Positions 26,191-38,100 of a stretch of DNA of 64,000 nucleotides are shown one piece after another (within the stretch, counting starts at the first letter, position 1; the number at the start of each line of letters is the position of its first letter). Origin of the DNA: Astropecten irregularis. Its lineage: Eukaryota > Echinodermata > Asteroidea > Paxillosida > Astropectinidae. The DNA is taken from assembly GCA_963971285.1 (NCBI GenBank), contig OZ020255.1:19871046-19935045 (forward strand), written 5' to 3'. The notes beneath the pieces were generated by a model. That model saw only the letters and a list, made by a program, of their open reading frames with translations. It was not told the DNA's origin and did no database searches. Made by a program: the position numbers and the translations under genes.

Positions 26191-26612
26191 GGCCCGCTTC
26201 AAACGTCGAACTTCTGCAGTGTCTAATGCAATACATTGCAATCGACATAAAAACGGCGGAAGTTCGGCAGTTGCTTCAAACGCCGGTTTTCTGTTAATTC
26301 AAATTCGAACATGGCGGACCAAGAGTGAGTTATGATATTGCTATATTCTTCTGCGAGAAGGCGGCGCTCTCTCTTTTAAAATGGTATACGGGGTGGAACT
26401 CCGATTTGGGACGTTTCACTTGAATTAGACACGGCAAAAAAATCGACGTTTGAAGCCGTGCCGCTCTTCTGCCGTTAAAAGCGGCAATCCCTGTCAATCT
26501 TTCGGCAGAAAGCCGGCAGTTGCTTCAAACGTCGAATTTCTGCCGTGTCTAATTCAAACTTGGGCCAATATTTGAATTAGACACGGCAGAAGTTCGACGT
26601 TTGAAGCGGGCC
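26191..26612. mobile_element. 422-bp composite MITE with nested copies of its own terminus
   Basis: The ends GGCCCGCTTCAAACGTCGAA... and the reverse complement of the right end match over about 37 bp with one mismatch. ATA flanks both sides (26188-26190 and 26613-26615), consistent with a 3-bp target duplication as in PIF/Harbinger. The GCTTCAAACG...GTCTAATTC terminal module occurs five times, at about 26195 (+), 26273 (+), 26422 (-), 26522 (+) and 26574 (-), so the element appears to have grown by insertion or duplication of its own ends. No transposase is present. Confidence 0.85.
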
Positions 26613-26734
26613 ATAGATTGATAATGATTCATAATATAAATGTTATCATTTTATGAGGCGCATTTGCAGAGCGTTCCAAGGCGCTGATCCGGTGGGTCAT
26701 TGGGCCAAATCTAACACTCCTGAAACCATCTCAA

Positions 26735-26930
26735 CTCCCTGGGGAGTATACATTCTTAGATGTTCCATGCAAGGGTGAGGAGGCTATCGAAAGCCACCTC
26801 TACCCTCACAGTTAGCACCCACTAACTCCTGGGTGAATTGTTTCATCATGGGGGCCCTTTGCTCTATGGTTTCACCAAGTCAGCAAATGAAGACCCGCGC
26901 ATGAGGCTCCAATTTCGACCCCTTCCACAA
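26735..26930 (-). mobile_element. SINE-like copy, minus strand
   Basis: Read on the minus strand, the segment TTCACCCAGGAGT...GTGAGGGTAGA...TGGCTT aligns in order with the SINE at 49001-49255, and both carry GTATACTC near their 3' part. A degraded B-box-like GGGGTCGAAATT is upstream on the same strand (about 26912-26926). This supports two members of one SINE family in the window. The tRNA head is poorly preserved, so exact limits are uncertain. Confidence 0.6.
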
Positions 26931-27721
26931 GTTCACTCCTATTCAAACACAAAGATGCTATTTATAGACTAGCCATAGTCACTTTAATCCCAGACGAGAC
27001 TGTCCCTTTAAGCCCTCAGGCCAACTTCAAATTATGATGCTCATCCTAGCGAGAAAAATATAATGACACGCACGTGCCGCAATTACGGTCGTCGAAGTGT
27101 TGAGGTATACATTCCGTGATGGGAGTCGCAATACAAATAATTAGCAATGAGCGATATGTATCGTTTCACTGAGAGACGTACGATGTAAGTAAAGGATGCG
27201 TGTCCTCGAAAATGTACCATTCATATTATAATTATTATCATTTTCTTCGGGGGAATGGAGATAAATTACGATGGGCACAGAGTAGAGCATCGCTGATGAA
27301 CAATCAATGCATGGTTTTACAGTATGGTTTACTCTGGTCTTCTTATAATGATGTTAGTGTGATCAAGATGGACTAATGTTTGGTCATTGGCCGTCGACGG
27401 TCGCACTATAGTGGCCGTCGCTAGAGAGGACGTGGTCAGCCCCGGCGAGAATGGCTACATTGGGCCGAGGGAAGCCAGGGGCTGGGATGGGGCAAGTCGA
27501 GAATTGGGGCCTCAGGGATTCCTTGAAGAGTCAGAAATGAAAAGCGAAGGATCGTTCAAGTGTAGAAATGGTAGACTGAAATATATCCTCTACAGTACAG
27601 AAGCTGATTCTGGTACGGTCATGCAAGAAACATCAACATTGCAACGTTAATACACAGTGACTTCAGTTGGACGTGAACTCTCCAATCCCTTGGGGCAGAT
27701 TGTTATACGGCGTCACATGAG

Positions 27722-27900
27722 GGGTGCATGGGGTTCAGTCGTCGAGTTATTCCCTTGCCGTTCTGTTTCTGTGGCCTGGGTTCAAATCCCACTCAGGCGG
27801 GCCCGCCTGTTCATTGGGATTTACATTGGGATTGGGATCCGACTCCAAAGGGGTTACTCTGGAACAACTGTCAATCCAGTTTTCGACTGACTACAAGGAA
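27722..27900 (+). mobile_element. tRNA-derived SINE
   Basis: A Pol III B-box, GGTTCAAATCC (27779-27789), sits in a T-arm-like context (CCTGGGTTCAAATCCCACTCAGG). A looser A-box-like GGGGTTCAGTCGTCGAG lies about 45 bases upstream, followed by a non-tRNA body with a GGGATT-rich segment. The tRNA-like part does not fold into an intact cloverleaf by eye, so this is a SINE head and not a tRNA gene. Confidence 0.6.
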
Positions 27901-28590
27901 TTACCATATTCTCTTCATCAACAAATGGTTCTTCAGATAATAGCATGAAGGGCTGCAGAGCTGGCTGAGTTTGGAGGTCAAATTCTGCATGGTATTCCGA
28001 AAAATGAGGGGGCGGGAACAATGTCAACCACCTCCAACATTTATCCCCGTTCATGTTCGCTGGTTAATATAGGATACCAAAGCCGAATATGGCCCTATCA
28101 CAACTAACAGTTCTGTATTAAGAAGAAAAGATGTTGCACAGCTAAAAACGAATGTAAATCCGCTAAAATACACATGTACAATACGTTATCCACGTAGTGC
28201 ATTATTTACCCTCGGGGAAAGAGTGTGCACTTGGGGATCATAAAGTGGGTCAATCCCTGTTAACGCTATTTTTTTTTCATTTCATGTTTCCATTTATAAT
28301 TGTTTTTCCTTCTTGACATTGGTTCATGATGTTGCCTCTGGCTGGTACGTACGTGGTTAACAACGTTCCAGAGGTTGGTGGCATGTCATGGATCTGGAGT
28401 TCAGTCATTGAATACCTCGTCGCACTTTAAAGCCATACTCATCAAAAACAAAAGGGAGTCTCTTTTGGCTATTGTTCAGGTGCAAATTCGCTGATTGTAG
28501 AACAGGGAAATGGACTTTAAGGAACACTAACGACCTGAAGATATCAGCTTTTTGGATGACAGGGATGAACTGAGGCGGAGTCTGAAGTCA

Positions 28591-28603
28591 GGGGGGGGGG
28601 GGG
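28591..28603. repeat. G13 homopolymer
   Basis: Thirteen consecutive G. Confidence 0.9.
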
Positions 28604-28609
28604 CCTGAT

Positions 28610-30709
28610 AAGGTATCATGGTTTTTAATCAAAATGGCCGCCGTGCATCCACATCATTTTTGTTCGACCAGTGGTATAGTGTCGGGCAAATCTCAAAGAG
28701 CCCTGGTATAGAATCCTGACTTTAATCCTGATTCCAATCCTTCATGACACTTTATTTCCTCAACGAGGAATTCTGGTGTCTGCATGGACAAGTCGAGCTT
28801 CTTAGTCTATCAGTGGGGCCCGGAAACAGACGGTCGAACCGTCAAGACAACTGCGTACCTAGCCTATATACCCCTGCAAAGCCTGAATGCGAGGACTTGG
28901 ATTTAACATTCGAACCTTTCTAGACCTGAAAGAGGGGTACAAAGGGTCCCCATTGCCAACGGCCTGCCTGCAACCCCTAGTGACATTACCGAGACAGCTG
29001 CTCCTTCGGAATGACATGATTATCTGGGTCACGGGACCTATAAACAGCCACCACCGTGCTAAAAACAGCATGATTTCATATCTGAAGTACTACGCTACAC
29101 AACATTATACCCCACGGTCCGACCATAAAAAAGCCCACCAACAACTAACGAATGTAGTGCTTACTATAAACTACAAGCCAGAAGCTAAAAAAGCCATCAA
29201 CATAAAAAGTCGTAAAAAATATTACGTTGACTACATCGGCCTGTATGAATACCACTGAGACTTTAGAGAGGGGCCGGCGTTCATCTCCAAAGAACTATAA
29301 AACTGCCTGAAGAATTATGCGATATGGGAGTCGCATGCTTGTATAGTTTTCCCACGTTCTTGAATAATTCCCCCTAACCCTACGGTCTTGTTGAAGAGTA
29401 CTCGACGGTACGAGAGCTCCTTTGTCCCGCTGCGAAGACGTGCCACCATGTGGTTCTGACATTTACTAGGGGGACTCGGAGAAAAAAAACATTCCCCCAT
29501 TTTAATAAATCGGTCTTGAGATCAAACAAGTGACTCCGTACTCATTCGAGCGATGCGCCTTTGGACCGGGCCGGGCAGCGCGTCGCACAGACGGGTCGAA
29601 ACGGTTGCGTTTGGACGCCCCCGAAAAACAAAACCAATGAAAGTGAGTCCAAGAGAATAGTCCGTTTATAATAACATCAGTACAACATAATGGAAATTCT
29701 TTCCAAATGTATACAGACAGAAAATAATCATACAAATGCTATGCTGAAAAAAGGGTATGGTATGGAATTGGTAATGATAGAAACATTTGGTTTCTCTGTT
29801 AAAGTTGTATATCTGTATAGTTTATATATTATTGAAATCTTTCCGTGCAATATTTCCCCGTGAAAATACTATCATCGACGATAACTCTTAATGAATGTCT
29901 CAAAAGCATGCATCAATTCATATATCGACTATTCAAATAAACAGAAAACAATGTTAAAACAATCACGTGTTGAACCACAGGAATCGTTATTCGTTGCATT
30001 TTTGAAATCGTGAAGACTGATTTAGATAATTTTATGATAGTTTTATGCATTTTGAAAACTAGATAAATGGAACGAATCATACTCACAAAATGACAACATT
30101 GACCAAAAATAGGTCAATAAATGATACTACGTAATTATCTTCTTTTTTCAATTAACTATAACACTTGTATTCCATTTTATGACGATATAAACAATACACA
30201 ACTAATTGCAAACCAGCATTTAGTTTGAAATGATTATCTTTAGAGCTTTTGGTCTTAACATATGCGTATGGGGAATGCCAAATTTATGAAAGGCTCTACA
30301 CATGCATGAGGCTACAGTTAAACAAATGCATGCATAATACACAACTCTCTAACGGGAAATTTGAATCACAAATATGGTTTGACAAACACAAATGTTGCGG
30401 CACGCTGTTTAGTTCACAAGGCACGTCATTCAGCTTTGGGAAATCGAGTGTGACAATCTGAAACGTATACCGCGGACATCAGAGCATCAGATGTCCTCGG
30501 AAGAGATATCACACATATACACATATGCCTACATGTACGTCCTCGTAATGGTTACTGATTTGTGCGTATGTGTTTTTGTTGTGTTTTTATTTGTTTGTTT
30601 GTCTGGAGGTGTTTTTTTTTTACTCGAAAATGCCTATATTATCGCATGTATAGATCATTCTTCAGTATAGAAGAGAACTTGTGTCTGACAAGATATTATA
30701 TATTGTGTA
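28610..30709. other. no gene recognised; possible decayed SINE at 28670-28790
   Basis: The stretch at 28670-28790 (CCAGTGGTATAGTG... TGGTATAGAATCCTGAC) has the A/B-box spacing of a tRNA-derived SINE but both boxes are degenerate. The 123-codon + frame at 28887-29258 is not recognised. The rest is AT-rich with no structure seen. Confidence 0.4.
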
Positions 30710-30713
30710 TTAA

Positions 30714-31059
30714 AGGTAATATCATACCTTGGTTTTGGTCAAAGAAATACAGATTCATGGGCAGAAATATCAAGGAAGATACAGAAACAGTCATCTGTGA
30801 AAAATTCCAGTCCCATACGGTGCCCACTTTTTGAGAAAACCGTGAAAAACGGTCACAGTATAGTCTGTTCTCTAAGTTTTGATCTTTTAAAAATCAAAAA
30901 TAATTTTGCTCACTGATTTTTCTCTTTTCTTGATAAATACAGCATTTCAGGTAGATTTTTTTTAACAGTATGTTTCAACCATTACCACCTTTATACCATG
31001 TAACTTAAAGGTAAATCTGTGAAGATTTCTGTTTCGGTTTGCTACAGTATGATATACCT
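30714..31059. mobile_element. TTAA-flanked MITE, copy 2 (346 bp)
   Basis: Same family and orientation as 11307-11659. The shared internal text runs in order from TTGG..GTCAAAGAAATAC through ATTCATGGGCA.AAATATCAA and AGTCATCTGTGAAAA to ATACAGCATTTCAGG near the far end. Ends AGGTAATATCATACC and (reverse complement) AGGTATATCATAC are flanked by TTAA at 30710-30713 and 31060-31063. The two copies differ by many substitutions and small indels, so neither is young. Confidence 0.85.
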
Positions 31060-31063
31060 TTAA

Positions 31064-33538
31064 TAAAAGAGATTTTATATATAGGCCTACTATAGTCGTG
31101 ATTGGTCGCGCTCACCGAGAAACAATCGCATATAATAACGCACATGTGAAGGTTTGAGCTAACTCGACCCGCTGAGTCACTAAATATAGGCACTAATACA
31201 AACAAATTATTTTTTTTCCACATGAAAATAAATAATGGTTTGGTCTAAACAATACGATATAACATTAACAGTCATGATTTGTATATTTGACTTTACGGTC
31301 AGTGAGCTCCAGTCATCATTACAAGGCCAATTTACTGTCAATAATATTTTATTTGTTTTCATTCAAATGTCGAGCTAGGTCGAGTAATTTCATTAATTCA
31401 AAAATAATTCACAAAATACTTCGATCACTCTCAAAAACAAAATCCAGATTTTGTCGTTTTGTCGGGGAGAAAAAAAGGCTATCAAAACATCGTTTTATGA
31501 TGTCCGCCAAAGTAAAGACACAGTCATTATTAAATTAAATAATGGAAATGGATTTAACCACACAGCAATGATGGATGGTGTCATAACGTGTACAGGGTCA
31601 AGGGTATATGATTGGCGCTATTATTCTGCAGAAAAAAACGCGAGGGCACTTGTTTAATTTATGGTTGGCAAATAATTGGTCTGGCCTCTGTATAAACGTG
31701 TGGGGACGAGACGTAGGTTTCGTATATTGTATATGCACCGTTCAAGGACTCTGCAATTGAATACAGAGGTTAGCATTCTGGCCGTGTCCATGCATTGTAT
31801 GCATACTGGTCTAGACTCTCTCTGTATCGGTCGCATGGGGAATTATTTGTCAATTCAAGATGGCTGAAACTATGGGAAGTCATCGATACGAAGCGAAAAT
31901 ATAAGTGCACATTCGTACAGAATGTTTCATAAACATTCAAAGATGAATGTAATGGAAACAAAATAATCATGGGATGTGTGTTCTAACAGCTATAAAAGAT
32001 TTGCAGCAACAACTTGAAAAATAATGTTGAATTTGGTCGTGTTGTCTGTCAAAAAGATCTTGAAACATTTGTTGCCCGCGCCCACGCCAACCACGAGCGG
32101 TTGTTTGTAAATAATGGTACGTACGTGATAGGATGACCGCACAGTGCGCTCCGTCCAGTACCCGCATATAGGTCTACTGCCCCGGGGCCATGTGGACCGA
32201 GGATAACCCTGACCCCACCGGGGACAAATAGGGCCTTCCGCCCCGTTGATTCACGGGCACTGTCGTGCGGTCAGCGTATTATTTCACAACCTATCAAACA
32301 ATTATCATGAGTGTCAACAAGCTTGTCTGACCAGTCAATATTCAAACCTTGAGTCCGGTAAACTATCGTACAGCCCGAGGTAACATCAACATATTTACAA
32401 CTGTATGCAAATGTGAAACTATATCACCAGTAATCAGAGGTATCGTACGCATACATTATTGGAGAAATAAAATCACAGCAGGTGAATTCAATTGTAGAAA
32501 TGCAATTAAAATCATTAGGAATGTCAATTAAGTCACGCACAGTACAATACGCATCTGTTGGTTTCTCGAAAAAAACGCGAGCGCGATTGTTAAGATAAAT
32601 TTCACTAATTACTTTCCTTTTTGGTTATTGAAAACACGAAAACAACAACACGGAGTAGCACAATGGCGCACTTTGCCTTTAAGGTAAAACTAACGGAGAG
32701 AATTGATCAACTTCCATTAAAAAAACGTCACCCAAGCAGTGTTCATATTAGAAATGTCGTATCAGCATATTTGCGTCTATATCGACATGTATACAACAGT
32801 TGGTATTGGCATAAGGTACGGGTATACGTGTGTGTTAGTATACGCCGTACCTCGTGTCGCACGCTTGTACTAGCTAGTATTTATTCAACGTCTGGCGCAA
32901 TGGAAAAGCACGATGGGCAATTGTTACAATTGTGTACAATTAAAAACAAGTCATTTGAAATGTGATTCATGCCTTTGCAATATTGTGGCTTCTTAGTCAT
33001 TTGGTGAACACTGCGCATTGCGTTTCTGTGCAAATCACAGAGGTAGAGAGAGTAAATACCTCCAGTTGGAGTTTGAGGCAAGGAGAAGAAATTCACAACA
33101 AAGACCGCTATGTACATACAAGGGTGTTAACAAAAAACAGCTGTGGAAATAGAAAGTTAAAATATAACATTCCCTAGGCAAAGAAAAAGAAACTAAGTCG
33201 ACGCGACTGATTTCCACCCTGTATATTTACCCGATTCCAGGGGGGAACATTAATTTTTGAATGGCTTCGGTTCGCTTTCCCTTCATTAAAAATAACCAAT
33301 GGCGGAACTGATTTGTAATATGATTTGTTAGGGATGGCGTTCATGCATGATAAACATGATGGAACCATTGTCCGTCAGGCAGAGAAAAGAAGAAAGAAAA
33401 ACTGTCACAAAAAGGGCTGATCGGTGGGCACGAATGCAACCTATTTTGGGAAAACTTCACACCGCAGATTCACAACACTAAACACAAACACAATATTCAT
33501 CATAATAACACTGAAAAGTGAAAGAAGCTTGAACTTAC
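31064..33538. other. no gene recognised; GC-rich inverted repeat at 32134-32273
   Basis: Arms TGACCGCACAGTGC (32134-32147) and GCACTGTCGTGCGGTCA (32257-32273) pair with a 3-base bulge around a GC-rich 110-bp core, possibly a small MITE without a clear target duplication. Near 32663, ATGGCGCACTTTGCCTTTAAG|GTAAAA has a good Kozak context and a passable donor but encodes only seven residues. Otherwise nothing was recognised. Confidence 0.4.
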
Positions 33539-33595
33539 CAGTACGACGAATAAGGTTATGCGCCCAGGGGGTCCCCGGCTGATACGGGCAGCCAT
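33539..33595 (-). CDS. candidate first coding exon of a secreted or membrane protein
   Basis: On the minus strand an ATG with a strong Kozak context (A at -3, G at +4) opens 19 codons, MAARISRGPPGRITLFVVL, which end exactly at CTG|GTAAGT, a near-perfect 5' splice site (donor at 33533-33538, phase 0). The peptide has basic residues followed by a hydrophobic run, as in a signal peptide h-region interrupted by intron 1. Reading on, the frame stops after 12 more codons, consistent with entry into an intron. A second in-frame ATG lies six codons upstream (33611-33613) and an in-frame TAG lies further up, so the start is inside this exon. Codons are more GC-rich than the surroundings. The partner exons would lie at lower coordinates; none was identified, so the product is unknown. 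Confidence 0.4.
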
Positions 33596-33599
33596 GATG

Positions 33600-35005
33600 A
33601 CAATACCAGTCATGCAGCAAGTTGTACAGACGTTGTCTAGATTCTAGCTGAATTCAATCCAAGTAAACTTTCCACTGCACTTCTTGTACACACCCACGCG
33701 AGATTTATTTTTAACTCCACTGGTCTCAAAGGACCATCCTTGGGTCAACGCGAATAACCCAAGATCAAGGACTCAAATCTGTGTAGAGGTCAAATCCTCA
33801 CAGCAAACAAAACCAAAACACGAATTGAAGATTCTGGAATTTTCCCGATGAAATCCTGCAGCGTTGAAGCAAAGAGATGTACCGTTGCCGTTCAATACGT
33901 ATCCAGTGACTGCAAGGCCTCGCTAGCTCGATATTTACAAGTTGTTTCGTCTTTTTTGACTGGTCAAGCTTGAAGTTCTACTCACAACGAGTGAACGATG
34001 GCAATGATGAGTCCTGGCTACCCCGATCAGTTTCAAATCACCCAGATGTTGTTCCTGACAAGTTGTCCAGTCGTATAGGTGACAATGATGTCCAGTATTG
34101 ATTAATCCAGCTCAGTTGTAGAGTGGTTCATGGCATGAGTAGGCCAAGGTTAAACATTATCGCTATGCATGGTATAATACCCATGTGCTCGTGTGCAACA
34201 CAGTATCCCAAGGCATCGATATTCCTGGGGTTTTTTTTCACCAGTGGTCGTCTCTTCAGCAGCCGAATAATACCATGTGTTGTCAGCTCCAGCGCTGCCC
34301 TGGCTTGTCGGTATTATGCGGTCCCCGCATGAAACGATTACTGCGTCAATTTGTTGACATCACCCACCACGCAGCGCGCAACCAACCACTCACTACACGC
34401 GGAACTGTTGCTCATAGCTCTAACCACACACTGTACAGTACTCACGCACACTGCGGTACAGAACGCACTAAGTGATGGTACGTGATGTGAAGTCCACCCT
34501 TCAAGCTGTACCCTGCACAAACAATGGTATACACAACAAACCATACGGTTAGATTCGTAGTCAACAAACAAGTTCATGTTTACGGGGCGCTACATACAAT
34601 TGTATTCCAAAGTGCAGTTTTTTTCTTCTATACGGTCATACGAATAATGCATGGAACAAACCTGACTATAGGCTATAAATAAATCGGATATACATAGGTC
34701 TATGTCAAGATGATTAGGAAGTAATTCGATGTAGTAACGATCGTTCTGAACGTGACTGACACAATTACAACAGACAAAAAACATATTTCGCAAAATAACA
34801 AAAAGACAATCGGACAAAGACCACAGGAAAATTAGTAGCTATGGAAAGAACAATGAAGCAATCAATTTTGCATAATCGGGTTTTTTTTTTTTTGGTGATG
34901 CGTAGTTACTGATGTGTTTCCCTTAAAAGATCAACCGTTCTTGAAAAATATCAAAGGCGATAGTATCCTGAAATTCGTTTCACGTGTGTTTTAAACCTGA
35001 AACGG
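33600..35005. other. possible 5' leader or promoter region of the 33.5 kb exon
   Basis: This lies directly upstream (minus-strand sense) of the candidate first exon. No TATA box with matching initiator was seen on the minus strand. A T13 run is at 34881-34893. No other gene or repeat was recognised, and any transcription start here is inference. Confidence 0.25.
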
Positions 35006-35009
35006 TCCC

Positions 35010-35104
35010 GGACTCTCGGAACGTTAGCGGTCTTTCGGAACGTTCCCGGTCTCTCCAAACGCTACTGGTCTCTCCGAACGTTCCCGGTCTCCCCGAACGT
35101 TCCA
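35010..35104. repeat. 19-bp minisatellite, five units, each built on a GAACGTTC-type palindrome
   Basis: Five consecutive 19-bp units start at 35010, 35029, 35048, 35067 and 35086. The type unit is GGTCTCTCCGAACGTTCCC. Four of five keep AACGTT and three keep the full GAACGTTC; the middle unit has mutated to AAACGCTA. Further GGAACG or GAACGTTCC words continue to about 35415. GAANNTTC is the core of a heat-shock element, but no gene is adjacent, so a regulatory role is only a possibility. Confidence 0.85.
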
Positions 35105-35109
35105 ATCGG

Positions 35110-38100
35110 GAACATACTGCATTTTGTTTCGGAAAAGGAAAATGGTCAGCATTTTCCTTATAATTATGGAAAGCCCGCTCTTTGTTTCTTAAAATGAAAA
35201 TGATCTCCGGAAGCATTCCTGTCGGGAACACACGAGGAACGCCGGATTCAGACACGTCTTCCACGAGACATTATCAGCCGTCGAACCGAAGCTGGCGTTC
35301 CCCAATGGAACGCTCATGGTGGGAACGCAAACCATTCTTAAACAGAAAGCCGACCGGTCCTCGGATAACAGTGTGCATGTTCCGGCTTGCGTCCACAGTA
35401 AGAACGTTCCAAACGTTGCCGAGTTTCCAACTCCGTTTACAACTATTATTCAACCAAAGCTAGATTATGCTCATGTAAGTGTGTCAGCTCTTATCAATTC
35501 TTTTCGTTATTCTCATCCTATTAATGATCACGATCTTACATTGTTTTTAAAAGATGAAAATGCACTCGGGCATTAAGATTCTTCTTGTATGTTTAAAGAG
35601 GTTCTTTCAATAATCCCAGAAGTTAGCACAATAATTTCCAATCAGATCTTTTAGTCCGCTAGGAAACAAACCACACAATTCTCTTGGCTTTCTCGGTCAA
35701 AGTCCCGGGACACGAAACGCTACAGTTGTGTATTAACCTCGTTAGATTTTTCATGATATTTACAGGCATATGGCGAGGCTGTTGGCCCCCAAAAGGGGGA
35801 TTCAGCCTGCTAGACAGAACGCATGGTGGATAGTTTACTAGTCAATGTCAAAAACACCAGTAATTGTGAAGTTGAAGGGGAAGCAGGCGGGCCGGGGCGC
35901 GAGGCGTTCCCCCGCTGACAAGCCTTGCCGTTCCGCGCTCAAAACTGAATTTCTCGGTGTACGGGATTTTGTTTTTCTCCGTACGGAGTTGAAACCGTTC
36001 AAATGTATGAACAATTAGCTTTCACATCTCAACGAAACAATCTTTGTTTTTGGTCATTACCGTCTCTACACCATACCTTAGATTAATGTCCATTAACTAT
36101 CCACATGTTCTGCTAACATCCGCGTGTACTGCACATCGATTTGGTTTAGTTAGAACATGAGCCGTTTTGTATAGTGCGTTGTTCACAACTTCGCAGTGCT
36201 ATGTGCCAAACATGCACCGGTACTGTTTCCTCCAATTAAACCACATCTGTATTAAACTATTCATTATAGGTTTTATAGCTCACAGACTCGTACGTGTCGC
36301 CCATTTACTGTACAGTGTACTCCATATTCCCTAGCAGTAGTACAGGTTACTAGGTACAAGGAACGGATGCACCATATGTGAAACCCTGACCCATGTCCGT
36401 CCATGACTCTAACTAGTAGGTCGTAACTTCGAAGCCCACCAGGGTACGAGAGTCTGCAACGGCAATTCAATCACACAATAGAGAGACCCATGACTGAAGT
36501 CTTGAAGCTAGTGCGAGTATTCTCCCCGTACCAGACCCACACGACTTTGAACCACCTGTGAACTGTTCGATATCTTCCTTCCTCCAGAAAAAAAACACCA
36601 GAAAATGGACAAGAATAATTCCGGACGGTGCTGGGAGAATTTAAGGTGTACGTGCCGTGTGTGCCGTGATTTTGTCCCGTCTGTCATCTAGCCAAGGGCA
36701 GAGCACCTAGCTAGAGAGACAGGTATACCAAGAGTAGTGGTCGGTGTCCGTGTACACAGATTCCTGGCGACCTCTCGGTTCAGGCTATTTTTTGGCTATA
36801 CATTTTAATCACCAACTCTAGACCTACCTCGAAGTTGTGCAAATAATTAATCCGATTTGAAGCTCGGGATTGCACAGGCGCTTGCACCTGCGCGGTGCGG
36901 CCAGGCCAAACTTGTAATTGTGAACTGCGATACAAACTAAACCCCGTAGACATCGAGCTCTCAAGACTCACTGCATGGGTTGGACGGAGGTTTAGACCCA
37001 GCTATAGGATCTTTGGTTTAGACCAAATGTAAGCTGTTCGCCCACATCCCGGAAGCGGACGCTACTTACATTGTAAATAAACACGACAAATCCCACACTT
37101 AGTATCTTGCAAAGTGTTGCTTACCTTGTAGTAAACTAGCTGCAGATGGACAGGCTGTGTACGCGGTGTAGCGATTGACACTCCCTTCTCAAGACGCTAT
37201 ATCCATGCGCTTATTCTGATGTTTCCTGCAAAGTCCACAAAACAAGAGCGGATACTTACATTATGAAAACCCCAGGGCACTCGTGAAAGATCCTGAAAAT
37301 TAAAGGGGACGGTCTACCTTCTCACGGGCCGAGGACATTATTGTGAGTAAAGCTAAATGACTCCTTTCTGTGTGTCACTGCGTCAAGCGAGACGCTCAAG
37401 TTCTTGAACAGGACTACAACGTCAGGATTGCCTCGGTAACCGATTATTGACATTGTAAACACATAGAGACAGAGATATGTCCTTGAGAAAGAGAACTATT
37501 TGCTTTAGTTACTAGAAGACGTGACGCGAGAAACTGCATGTATCAATAACTGACCGTAGACATTTACGTTATCAAACATAGGTTCTGCATCATTTGACCC
37601 TTGGCATTGGTCGCTACATTATGTTTGCCGTCAACCCGTGTGTAGAAAGCAAACCTTAGCTGGTACCCGTCCGAGTGGCTCAGAGTGGCCAATCAGATGT
37701 GACCTGAGGCAAAAACATCGATGAGGTAAGGCCACTTCTAGCCAATAGCGTGTGAAGATCGAACGCACAGCAATATCATACTGATGTGATTACAACGTCA
37801 CTTCTGTAGGTAACCAAGCAACAAGTAATCTTTTCGAGGGCATTTCTCTGTCTCTGGCAAATCCATGTGTTTACTGTGCCAGCAATTGATATGCCATGTA
37901 TACAATCCTGAAGAACGAGAAATTATTGTACAATATCTGAATACTGAACCGCTAAGGAGGAAAAAAATGGCCTAGGATGGAATTCTTGGAGGGAAGCCAA
38001 AGCTGTAGCCGTAGACAGGGCTGACTGGAGGAAGAAACATGCAGCCTTATGGGCCAGTGGGCCCGAAGAGGATAGGTGAGGTGAATCGCAAAGATAAGCA

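Noticed and set aside
28887..29258. 123-codon + frame as a gene
   Set aside because: No domain, opposite strand is also open in part, and the sequence follows SINE-like material.
11326..30834. Apparently conserved peptide shared by frames near 11,326 and 30,750 (SKKYGFMG/SKKYRFMG)
   Set aside because: Both lie inside the two copies of the TTAA-flanked MITE, so similarity comes from repeat homology; frames break soon after.
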